NCBI GenBank assembly: GCA_030591125.1
Contig: JAUVBP010000069.1
Span: 1 to 6,474 of the forward strand
Source: Candidatus Woesearchaeota archaeon
Lineage (GTDB): Archaea > Nanobdellota > Nanobdellia > Woesearchaeales > UBA11576
Direction of reading: 5' to 3'
DNA: 6,474 nt
Of the stretch, positions 1-5,696 are shown one piece after another (within the stretch, counting starts at the first letter, position 1; the number at the start of each line of letters is the position of its first letter). The translations under genes were made by a program, and so were the position numbers. Under the pieces are notes generated by a model, which had not been told where the DNA came from, did no database searches, and worked only from the letters and a program-made list of their open reading frames with translations.

Positions 1-60
1 CCGATACCAGGATTTGACGGTTGGAAAGTGTTCGCCGGGCTGTTGAGCGCTTTTGCTTGA
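1..60 (+). CDS. C-terminal end of a membrane protein, possibly an M50 site-2-protease-like metallopeptidase (partial)
   Basis: Only one plus-strand frame is open from the window edge. It reads PIPGFDGWKVFAGLLSAFA and then stops at TGA (58-60). The P-x-P-x-x-DG pattern resembles the NLLPxPxLDG motif of M50 intramembrane metalloproteases, where the Asp is the third zinc ligand (family knowledge). With only 19 residues this is a tentative identification. The protein would end about 13 residues after the DG, which is short for this family because a further membrane helix usually follows. The start, the HExxH motif and most of the protein lie outside the window. It could equally be another hydrophobic protein ending by chance in a similar motif. 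Confidence 0.4.
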   Translation, partial: PIPGFDGWKVFAGLLSAFA

Positions 61-76
61 ATAATCTGGAATTCTT

Positions 77-96
77 ACTAATGTTGTCACATTAGT
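77..96. repeat. Inverted repeat / hairpin downstream of the first gene
   Basis: ACTAATG (77-83) and CATTAGT (90-96) are perfect 7-bp inverted arms around the 6-nt loop TTGTCA. The hairpin begins 16 nt after the upstream stop codon. No T-tract follows it, so it is not a classical intrinsic terminator. It could be a 3'-end stabilising hairpin or a dyad operator about 20 bp upstream of the TATA candidate at 119. Confidence 0.4.
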
Positions 97-111
97 CATC
101 AGAAAATTAAA

Positions 112-127
112 CTAAACCTTTAAATAT
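112..127 (+). promoter_or_regulatory. Archaeal BRE/TATA promoter candidate for the DUF1846 gene
   Basis: TTTAAATAT (119-127) matches the archaeal TATA box, and a purine/A-rich BRE-like CTAAACC (112-118) precedes it directly. Using the usual archaeal spacing of about 25-30 nt, transcription would start near 147-152. That leaves a leader of roughly 105-110 nt before the ATG at 259, long for an archaeon, and this leader contains the tandem repeat at 210-233. The call rests on motif and position only. Confidence 0.5.
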
Positions 128-209
128 CTCTGTGATTGTTTCAGAAACCCGTTATGCAGAAAAATCATAGACATATTTTCGCGGGCGGATATTTCTTCAT
201 ATCTACTCA

Positions 210-233
210 TCATAATATGTTTCATAATATGTT
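210..233 (+). repeat. Perfect 12-bp tandem direct repeat of TCATAATATGTT upstream of the DUF1846 gene
   Basis: TCATAATATGTT occurs at 210-221 and again at 222-233 with no gap. Each copy contains the dyad CATA-N-TATG, so two palindromes lie 12 bp apart, about one DNA turn. The array ends 11 bp before the Shine-Dalgarno sequence and is downstream of the TATA candidate at 119. That is a position where a bound repressor could block transcription. An operator function is inferred; the repeat itself is seen directly. Confidence 0.55.
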
Positions 234-258
234 AAATGTTATAGAGAGGATATAAAAA

Positions 259-1767
259 ATGAAAAAAGGCTTCGACAATGAGAAATACCTGAACGAGCAG
301 ACTGCTGCCATACTGGAGAGAGTCAAAAAGTTCGACAATAAGCTGTATCTTGAATTTGGCGGAAAACTCATATTCGACTATCATGCCTCGAGAGTCCTTC
401 CAGGATTTGACCCTAATGTCAAGATGATGCTCTTGCAGAAATTGAAGGACAAGGCAGACATCATACTGTGCATCTACGCAGGAGATATAGAGAGGAAAAA
501 GATAAGAGGGGATTTCGGAATAACATATGATTCAGACGCGCTCAAGCTCATAGACGACATCAGAGGATGGGGACTTGACATATTGGCCGTCGTAATAACA
601 CGCTTCGAGGACCAGCCGTCTGTCGTGCAGTTCAAGAACAAGCTCGAACGCCGTGACATAAAGGTATACACCCATAGGGCCACAAAAGGTTACCCTTCTG
701 ATATAGATCTTATAGTCAGTGATGATGGATACGGCGCTAATCCATACATAGAGACCAAAAAGCCTTTGGTGGTCGTCACAGGACCTGGCCCGGGCAGTGG
801 CAAGCTGGCCACCTGTCTTTCCCAGCTTTATCATGACCACAAGAGAGGAATCAAATCAGGATATGCGAAATTCGAGACATTCCCTATCTGGAGCCTGCCG
901 CTCAAACATCCTGTCAATGTGGCCTACGAGGCAGCCACAGCAGACATAGCAGACTTCAATATGATAGACAACTTCCATCTTGAAGCCTATGGCAAGACTG
1001 CGGTCAACTACAACAGAGACATGGAAGTCTTCCCGGTCATACGGAGAATATCAGAGAAGATAATGGGCGAGTCTGTCTATAAGTCACCTACTGACATGGG
1101 GGTCAACCGCGCAGGATTCGGAATATTCGATGATGAAGCTGTTAGGGCTGCTGCGAAGCAGGAACTGATAAGGAGATGCTTTCGATATTCATGCGAGTAC
1201 GCCATGGGTCTTGAAGATAAGGAAACAGTGCAGAGGGCTAAACTTATCATGAGTGAGCTCAATGTCAAACTTGCAGATAGGACTGTTGTTGAGCCAGCAA
1301 GACGGGCAGCGGTCGATGCGCAGAAGAACAAGAAGGGACATGAAGGGGTCTTCTGCGGAGCTGCCATAGAGCTGAAAGACGGTACGATAGTCCAGGGGAA
1401 GAATTCCCCACTCATGCACGCAGCATCAAGCCTTGTACTGAACGCTACAAAACACCTTGCAGACATACCTGATAACATATACCTATTGCTCCCGAATGTA
1501 ATAAAATCCATAACTGACCTGAAGAAGAATGTCTTCAACAAGAATGCTGCGAGCCTGAACCTTGAAGAGACATTGATTGCACTGAGCATATGCGCAACGA
1601 CGAACCCTGCAGCACAGCTGGCGATGGAGAAACTGAAAGAGCTTCAGGGATGTGAGGTGCACATGACCCATATACCGACACCGGGAGACGAGTCAGGCTT
1701 CAGGAGACTCGGTGTCAACCTTACAGCTGACCCGACATTTTCCAGCAAAGATCTCTTTTTAACTTGA
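259..1767 (+). CDS. UPF0371 / DUF1846 family protein of unknown function
   Basis: The 502-residue product matches the UPF0371/DUF1846 family along its full length and has the usual length of about 500 residues. Recognisable stretches include the N-terminal [30 protein letters not shown] near 33-52, [20 protein letters not shown] near 73-92, a glycine-rich loop [12 protein letters not shown] at 174-185 that begins the best conserved block, [14 protein letters not shown] at 217-230 and [15 protein letters not shown] at 275-289. The loop looks like a P-loop but does not fit GxxxxGK[ST], since its spacing differs and Leu follows the Lys. Nucleotide or phosphate binding is therefore only a possibility. 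There are no membrane segments or signal peptide, so the protein should be cytoplasmic. The family is commonest in bacteria, especially Firmicutes; transfer into this archaeal lineage is plausible but unproven. The ATG start is supported by GAGAGGA (244-250), 8 nt upstream. The gene appears monocistronic, and a T5 tract (1756-1760) sits just before its stop codon. The biochemical function is unknown. Confidence 0.92.
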   Translation: MKKGFDNEKYLNEQTAAILERVKKFDNKLYLEFGGKLIFDYHASRVLPGFDPNVKMMLLQKLKDKADIILCIYAGDIERKKIRGDFGITYDSDALKLIDDIRGWGLDILAVVITRFEDQPSVVQFKNKLERRDIKVYTHRATKGYPSDIDLIVSDDGYGANPYIETKKPLVVVTGPGPGSGKLATCLSQLYHDHKRGIKSGYAKFETFPIWSLPLKHPVNVAYEAATADIADFNMIDNFHLEAYGKTAVNYNRDMEVFPVIRRISEKIMGESVYKSPTDMGVNRAGFGIFDDEAVRAAAKQELIRRCFRYSCEYAMGLEDKETVQRAKLIMSELNVKLADRTVVEPARRAAVDAQKNKKGHEGVFCGAAIELKDGTIVQGKNSPLMHAASSLVLNATKHLADIPDNIYLLLPNVIKSITDLKKNVFNKNAASLNLEETLIALSICATTNPAAQLAMEKLKELQGCEVHMTHIPTPGDESGFRRLGVNLTADPTFSSKDLFLT

Positions 1768-1823
1768 TCGCTCAGTTGTCAGAAGACAGGAGGCTTGTTG
1801 AATCCGGTAGATCCGGAACCGTC

Positions 1824-1841
1824 CGAAACCCTCTTTAAATA
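1824..1841 (+). promoter_or_regulatory. Distal BRE/TATA promoter candidate upstream of secF
   Basis: TTTAAATA (1834-1841) is a consensus-like archaeal TATA box, with CGAAACC (1824-1830) upstream as a BRE-like element. The predicted start is near 1863-1868, which gives a leader of about 115-120 nt before secF and includes the stem-loop at 1882-1909. It resembles the AAACC-TTTAAATA arrangement at 112-127 ahead of the DUF1846 gene. It could drive secFD or a short untranslated RNA; the sequence does not decide this. Confidence 0.45.
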
Positions 1842-1881
1842 CGACAAGTCCCTATGAATACTGATCGTGAATTGTGGAGTC

Positions 1882-1909
1882 AAAAGCCTAAAAGTCTCAA
1901 AGGGCTTTT
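1882..1909 (+). other. Stem-loop in the secF leader region
   Basis: AAAAGCC (1882-1888) pairs perfectly with GGCTTTT (1903-1909) across a 14-nt loop. On the plus strand the 3' arm ends in TTTT, so it resembles a weak intrinsic terminator or attenuator between the distal TATA candidate (1834) and the proximal one (1954). No known riboswitch or C/D-box sRNA pattern was recognised in 1862-1983. Function is undetermined. Confidence 0.35.
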
Positions 1910-1953
1910 AACTACCGGTTCAGCCTCTCAGTCTATATCATCAGTTAGAAACA

Positions 1954-1963
1954 TTTATTAATA
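1954..1963 (+). promoter_or_regulatory. Proximal TATA box for a leaderless secF transcript
   Basis: TTTATTAATA (1954-1963) is centred about 26 nt upstream of the secF ATG at 1984, with the A-rich GAAAC (1948-1952) just upstream. This spacing would start transcription at or within a few bases of the ATG, producing a leaderless mRNA, which is common in archaea. Only a weak GGT (1981-1983) lies in front of the ATG, so a leaderless mode is consistent with the lack of a spaced Shine-Dalgarno site. Confidence 0.5.
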
Positions 1964-1983
1964 ACTGCTTTCTCCCAGCAGGT

Positions 1984-3075
1984 ATGTCTAGACGTGAAAG
2001 AAGGCTTCTGAGAAGGCAAGGAAAGAAATATAGGCCTGATGAGACGCTTGAAACGAAACCAGGGCAAGCTGCTGTAACTCACCATGAGCATAAAGAGTCA
2101 CATAAAAAGCGCAAGGTAAACAAGTTCTTATACTTATATGAGCATTACTATAAGAGATCCATGTGGTTCACAGTAATTCTTCTTGTCTTATCTATAATAA
2201 TCATAGGAGTAAACATTGCTGTGACTGGCGAGTTGATCCCAAGAGGAGTCACCCTCAAAGGTGGAGTGACTATAACCGTCCCGTATGAATATACTGTAGA
2301 CATCGATGAGCTCCAAGATGCATTGCGATCAGAATTCCAGCAATCAAGCATACATGTAAGATCGATGAAACAGGCAGGGAGAAGTCTCGGATTCATAGTG
2401 GATGCATCTGATGTAGATGGGGATGTGCTTCTTGATCAGATACGGGCAGAAGTAGGAGCTATAGATGATTTCAGTATCGAGACAATGGGATCCTCGCTCG
2501 GACAGGCATTCTTCAAGCAGACGCTTCTTGCGATACTCATTGCATTTGTCCTTATGTCATTTGTGGTATTCATCGCATTCAAGACATTCATACCTTCATT
2601 CGCAGTGATATTATCCGCGGTATCAGATATACTCATGACAGTAGCCGTAATAGACCTCCTACGTATCCGTGTCGAAACGGCAGGAATCGCGGCACTTCTC
2701 ATGTTGATAGGTTACTCAGTCGATACGGATGTCCTCATGACTACCCGCGTCCTTAAGAGGGATGAAGGGACTGTATTTGACAGGATAATGGGTGCAATGA
2801 AGACAGGACTCACAATGACATTCACATCCATAGCAGCCATACTGGTATCACTCATATTTACACAATCAGAGACATTACGACAGATCATGCTCATATTGCT
2901 CATCGGCCTCATTTTCGATATACTGAACACCTGGATCCAGAATGCAGGGATACTCAGGATGTATATGGAGTACAGATCAAAGAAACGTGCATCAGCTACA
3001 CTTGCTGATTATAATGATCCGGTCAACGGCCCGGTAAAGGATTCTGCTGTCGATGCAGACTTTGAGGAACAATGA
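1984..3075 (+). CDS. secF: Protein translocase subunit SecF, archaeal type
   Basis: The 363-residue protein has six predicted membrane helices: about 60-80, then 178-198, 202-225, 231-250, 273-293 and 298-325. An extracytoplasmic P1 domain lies between helices 1 and 2 (about 82-175). The archaeal SecF signature LLMLIGYSVDTDVLMTTRVL at 238-257 and the conserved SDILMTVAVIDLL at 214-226 identify it. SecF works with SecD at the SecYE channel and, by analogy with bacterial SecDF, uses the proton gradient to help pull substrates across the membrane; the archaeal mechanism is less established. Before helix 1 lies a cytoplasmic extension of about 59 residues that is strongly basic (MSRRERRLLRRQGKKY) and contains a His/Lys-rich stretch. 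The C-terminal tail after about 335 is hydrophilic and acidic. The gene overlaps secD by four bases, so the two are surely co-transcribed and probably translationally coupled. The start is supported by promoter spacing and by the basic N-terminus. Confidence 0.95.
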   Translation: MSRRERRLLRRQGKKYRPDETLETKPGQAAVTHHEHKESHKKRKVNKFLYLYEHYYKRSMWFTVILLVLSIIIIGVNIAVTGELIPRGVTLKGGVTITVPYEYTVDIDELQDALRSEFQQSSIHVRSMKQAGRSLGFIVDASDVDGDVLLDQIRAEVGAIDDFSIETMGSSLGQAFFKQTLLAILIAFVLMSFVVFIAFKTFIPSFAVILSAVSDILMTVAVIDLLRIRVETAGIAALLMLIGYSVDTDVLMTTRVLKRDEGTVFDRIMGAMKTGLTMTFTSIAAILVSLIFTQSETLRQIMLILLIGLIFDILNTWIQNAGILRMYMEYRSKKRASATLADYNDPVNGPVKDSAVDADFEEQ

Positions 3076-4814
3076 ATCACAAACTCAAACAGCTGTTGAA
3101 GAGCGTAAGGATAATAATCTTAGCAGTATTTGTAGTACTATCCATAGTGGCGATACACCCCGAAATGGGTGCAGAAGGAGCAGCCATCCGAAGTGTCATC
3201 AGGAATAGTTCAGCAAGCCTGGGAGGCATCGAGAGTCCTCCGCCGACAGCACCACCAATGTCACGGGAAGTGATACTTGCCGTGAATAATGAACCTGTCA
3301 GGTCTGTCCAGGATTACGAGGAGCTTGTCGCTGACCTTAAGCCTAACAGGACTGTCCAGATCAAGACCACCAAGGGGTTCTATCAGCTGCAGACAATACC
3401 TATCGTGGAAGTCACTTATCTTGATGAGTGGTATAACGAGACCCGTGAAGAGGTATTCACTCTCAATAAGACATTCAAGCACAAGAATGGCACAAAAGTC
3501 GTGCGAGAAGTGAATGAGTCAAGGAATGTCACAGTCCCTGTACAGAAGACACTTTCAGAAGTGGTCGGCACTGAAGGCCTTGGGCTGAGTGTCTACGAGG
3601 CACCTACGACAAACATAAGGAAAGGCCTCGATCTCCAGGGCGGGACAAGGGTACTGCTTCAGCCTGAAACAAAGCTTTCTTCGGAAGATATGGACGTGGT
3701 ACTCTCCAACCTCAAGGAAAGGCTGAATGTCTTCGGACTCAGTGATGTCCTGGTAAGGGAAGCATCAGACCTTGAAGGTGCACAGTATGTCCTTATAGAG
3801 ATTGCTGGCGCGAATCAGGAAGAGGTGCGTGATCTTATAGCCCGACAAGGAAAGTTCGAGGCGAAGGTCGGGAACGGGACTGCATTCAAAGGAGGGAATG
3901 ACATAACCTATGTGTGCAGGAGTGCGGACTGCTCAGGGATAGACCCTCAGAGAGGATGCGCCCAAGCTGCAGCGAACCAATGGTCATGTTCATTCAGGTT
4001 CTCAATATCGCTTTCACCAAAGGCAGCACGAGCGCATGCAAACCTTACAAAGGACCTTGAAGTCATAATTGATGACAGTGGTAATGAGTACCTGAGCGAG
4101 AAGATATATCTGTATCTTGATGATGTGCTGGTCGATGAGCTCAATATAGGATCAGATCTTAAAGGGAAAGTCGCTACAGACATAAGCATATCAGGTAGCG
4201 GCGCAGGTGTTACAAGACAAGACGCTACGTTCGATGCACTCAATAACATGAAGCGTCTGCAGACGATATTGGTGACAGGTTCACTGCCAGTGAAGATGAT
4301 AGTACAGAAGACAGATGCGGTCTCGCCGGTGTTGGGTGAAGATTTTGTCAAGAACGCATTCATCATGGCAATCGCAGCCCTTCTTGCAGTATCCTTGGTG
4401 GTGTTTATCAGGTATAGGAAAGCAAGCGTCGCTGTCCCGATGCTGTTCACGATGGTCTCTGAAGTCACGATAATATTCGGCGTGGCTTCGCTCATCCAAT
4501 GGAATATAGACATGGCAGCAATCGCAGGAATAATTGTTGCAGTAGGGACAGGAGTGGATGATCAGATTGTCATCGCAGATGAGACCCTGCGCGGAGAGTC
4601 ACAGAAGTTCGGATGGAAAGAGAGGATAAAACGCGCATTCTTCGTGATAATGGTCGCGTATTTCACAGGAATCGCTGCGATGGTCCCATTGTTATTCGCA
4701 GGCGCAGGACTCCTCAAAGGATTCGCACTTACGACAATACTAGGAATATCAATCGGTGTCTTTATCACTAGGCCCGCATTCGCAGCCATGATTGAGGTCT
4801 TCATCAAGAAATGA
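3072..4814 (+). CDS. secD: Protein translocase subunit SecD, archaeal type, with extracytoplasmic PDZ-like insertion
   Basis: The 580-residue partner of SecF has a first membrane helix (about 13-29), a large extracytoplasmic region (30-425) and five further helices (about 427-447, 453-473, 479-500, 522-543, 546-574). The P1 motif KGLDLQGGTRVLLQPE at 184-199 and the helix-4 motif AAIAGIIVAVGTGVDDQIVI at 482-501 are diagnostic of archaeal SecD. Residues about 32-105 look like a PDZ domain: GAAIRSVIRNSSASLGGI is followed by a Pro-rich loop, then REVILAVNNEPVRSVQDYEE and LKPNRTVQIKT. Nine N-x-S/T sequons (N45, 92, 122, 132, 139, 148, 152, 268, 324) all lie in the extracytoplasmic part. The only four cysteines (282, 287, 296, 306) cluster in one insert and could form disulfides. 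The ATG start overlaps the secF stop as ATGA (3072-3075). The protein is longer than many archaeal SecD proteins because of these additions. SecD assists substrate export at SecYE together with SecF. Confidence 0.95.
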   Translation: MNHKLKQLLKSVRIIILAVFVVLSIVAIHPEMGAEGAAIRSVIRNSSASLGGIESPPPTAPPMSREVILAVNNEPVRSVQDYEELVADLKPNRTVQIKTTKGFYQLQTIPIVEVTYLDEWYNETREEVFTLNKTFKHKNGTKVVREVNESRNVTVPVQKTLSEVVGTEGLGLSVYEAPTTNIRKGLDLQGGTRVLLQPETKLSSEDMDVVLSNLKERLNVFGLSDVLVREASDLEGAQYVLIEIAGANQEEVRDLIARQGKFEAKVGNGTAFKGGNDITYVCRSADCSGIDPQRGCAQAAANQWSCSFRFSISLSPKAARAHANLTKDLEVIIDDSGNEYLSEKIYLYLDDVLVDELNIGSDLKGKVATDISISGSGAGVTRQDATFDALNNMKRLQTILVTGSLPVKMIVQKTDAVSPVLGEDFVKNAFIMAIAALLAVSLVVFIRYRKASVAVPMLFTMVSEVTIIFGVASLIQWNIDMAAIAGIIVAVGTGVDDQIVIADETLRGESQKFGWKERIKRAFFVIMVAYFTGIAAMVPLLFAGAGLLKGFALTTILGISIGVFITRPAFAAMIEVFIKK

Positions 4815-4839
4815 TGCTGCTTGATAATACTCAGAAATT

Positions 4840-4876
4840 GTCATACCCCAACTTTCAGGTCGGGGAGTAGGTCATA
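4840..4876 (+). mobile_element. Possible solitary IS200/IS605-type terminal palindrome (relic)
   Basis: CCCC (4846-4849) pairs with GGGG (4862-4865), with inner pairs A4851-T4860 and C4852-G4859 and the loop sequence CTTTCAG. The string ACCCCAACTTTCAGGTCGGG followed by GAGTAG closely resembles the subterminal hairpins (CCCCA..CTTCAG..GGGG-TAG type) seen at ends of archaeal IS200/IS605 and TnpB-carrying elements. The hairpin is flanked by GTCATA direct copies (4840-4845, 4871-4876). No tnpA or tnpB fragment is visible nearby, so it would be a solo end or a small palindromic element. It could also be an ordinary hairpin after secD. Confidence 0.35.
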
Positions 4877-4891
4877 TCAAGCTCAATCTTA

Positions 4892-4897
4892 TTTTTT
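4892..4897 (+). terminator. Oligo-T tract, possible secFD terminator
   Basis: Six consecutive Ts lie 77 bases after the secD stop codon and just before the DMT gene. Archaeal RNA polymerase can terminate at T-tracts without a hairpin, so this may end part of the secFD transcription. Read-through into the DMT pair remains possible because no strong promoter was seen between them; the best candidate is a weak CTTATTTT at 4888-4895. Confidence 0.3.
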
Positions 4898-4901
4898 GAA
4901 T

Positions 4902-4908
4902 AGGTGAT
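4902..4908 (+). promoter_or_regulatory. Shine-Dalgarno site that decides the start of the first DMT gene
   Basis: AGGTGAT matches the archaeal anti-Shine-Dalgarno complement and sits 7 nt upstream of ATG 4916. An in-frame GTG at 4904 lies inside this motif and would lack a ribosome binding site of its own. An ATG at 4911 is out of frame. The ATG at 4916 is therefore the preferred start. Confidence 0.6.
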
Positions 4909-4915
4909 AGATGAC

Positions 4916-5296
4916 ATGGGGCATACAAAACCTTGGGCAATAGCTCTAGTAGCGTTCTGTACATTATTGACTGCTTGTGGGCAGTTGTTCTTCAAGATGG
5001 GATTGAATGTCCTTGTCCCTACTTTTTTGGGAATCATAACAAATTATCATCTTCTGCTAGGCCTGTTCATGTATGGTGTGGGTGCAGTACTTCTGGTGAT
5101 AGCGTTGAAGTATGGAGAGCTTTCAGTCCTGTATCCTATCGTCGCTCTCAGTTTCGTATGGGTCCTCATGCTTTCCGCATCTTTTCTCAATGAACCTGTA
5201 GGGATCCTGCGTAGTGTTGGGGTGGCCAGCATATTGCTTGGTGTTTCAGCCATAGGAAGAGGAAGCAGACATGGAGGGGCGCTCAAGCTGAGGTAA
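4916..5296 (+). CDS. Small four-helix DMT/SMR-like membrane transporter subunit (EamA-like), first of a pair
   Basis: From ATG 4916 the product has 126 residues; starting at GTG 4904 would give 130. It has four predicted helices (about 7-27, 44-64, 68-91, 97-115) and the motif KYGELSVLYPIVALSFVWV shared with short EamA/DMT proteins of the drug/metabolite transporter superfamily. Length and topology fit the SMR fold, which works as a dimer. Aligning helix 1 with EmrE on the conserved Gly and Lys (G-Q-L-F-F-K here) puts Thr19 where EmrE has its essential Glu14, so proton-coupled drug efflux is unlikely. ArnE/ArnF-type flippases of polyprenyl-linked sugars are a better analogy, though this is inference. 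The stop codon is 2 nt from the next gene, a clear paralogue, so the two are translated together and probably form a heterodimer. The soluble tail after residue 116 is basic. Confidence 0.8.
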   Translation: MGHTKPWAIALVAFCTLLTACGQLFFKMGLNVLVPTFLGIITNYHLLLGLFMYGVGAVLLVIALKYGELSVLYPIVALSFVWVLMLSASFLNEPVGILRSVGVASILLGVSAIGRGSRHGGALKLR

Positions 5297-5298
5297 AA

Positions 5299-5649
5299 AT
5301 GGCGACAAAACTCTGGGCTGTAGGACTTGTAATATTTGCGACATTCATAGGAGCGTTTGGTGCATTATTCTTCAAGTTAGGTGCTGATAAGCTTCACAGG
5401 CAGTTCAAGTCGATCATCACCAACACGCGATTGTTCATAGGTATTGTTTTATATGGCATCTCAACAATATTCTTCCTTGCAGGACTCAAGGGCGGTGAGC
5501 TTTCTGTCCTTTATCCTCTTGCTTCATTGAGCTATGCCTGGACAGTGCTTCTTTCGATAAAGATCCTGGGCGAGAAGATGAACTCCTGGAAATGGTCCGG
5601 AATAGCGCTGATACTCTTAGGTGTAGTCTTTATAGGTCTTGGTGCCTGA
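5299..5649 (+). CDS. Small four-helix DMT/SMR-like membrane transporter subunit (EamA-like), second of a pair
   Basis: This 116-residue paralogue of the preceding gene has four predicted helices (about 6-26, 44-64, 68-90, 97-115) and the shared motif GGELSVLYPLASLSYAW. Other shared positions include FFK at the end of helix 1, the IITN segment near residue 40, and a C-terminal helix ending in G-V-V-F-I-G-L-G. Gly18 occupies the position of EmrE Glu14. The ATG follows the upstream TAA by 2 nt. TGAGGT (5289-5294), inside the end of the upstream gene, serves as Shine-Dalgarno site, so translation is likely coupled. Adjacent duplicated genes are typical of heterodimeric SMR-type transporters with the two subunits in opposite membrane orientations (family knowledge). 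The substrate is unknown; a lipid-linked sugar or polar metabolite is a guess. It is convergent with porB, 41 nt away. Confidence 0.8.
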   Translation: MATKLWAVGLVIFATFIGAFGALFFKLGADKLHRQFKSIITNTRLFIGIVLYGISTIFFLAGLKGGELSVLYPLASLSYAWTVLLSIKILGEKMNSWKWSGIALILLGVVFIGLGA

Positions 5650-5675
5650 TATCAAAGATCTACAATATCACTGCC

Positions 5676-5696
5676 TTCTGAAGAAAAATTTCAGAA
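5676..5696 (-). terminator. Hairpin with oligo-T at the 3' end of porB
   Basis: TTCTGAA (5676-5682) and TTCAGAA (5690-5696) are perfect 7-bp inverted arms overlapping the porB stop codon (5691-5693). Read on the minus strand, a T5 tract (5688-5684) comes within 3 nt of the stop, in the loop. The site lies in the 41-bp gap between convergent genes, so it could end porB transcription. The T-tract in the loop instead of after the stem is not the classical arrangement. Confidence 0.35.

Noticed and set aside
251..258. TATAAAAA just before the DUF1846 ATG as a TATA box
   Set aside because: It is directly adjacent to the start codon, too close to drive this gene; it is the A-rich spacer between the Shine-Dalgarno site and the ATG.
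773..812. Walker A ATP-binding motif in the DUF1846 protein
   Set aside because: GPGPGSGKL lacks the GxxxxGK[ST] spacing and the following Ser/Thr, so ATPase activity cannot be claimed.
1077..1589. 170-codon minus-strand open frame inside the DUF1846 gene
   Set aside because: It lies antisense to a strongly conserved gene and its translation is low-complexity (Ser/Ala/Phe-rich) with no recognisable family; it is a shadow frame.
1804..1918. Long-range inverted repeat CCGGTAG / CTACCGG as the closing stem of a structured RNA
   Set aside because: A 7-bp match is expected about once by chance in a region this size, and the TATA candidate at 1834 would lie inside the RNA.
3947..4513. 188-codon minus-strand open frame inside secD
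   Set aside because: It is fully antisense to conserved SecD sequence, and the translation shows no domain; it is a codon-usage artefact.
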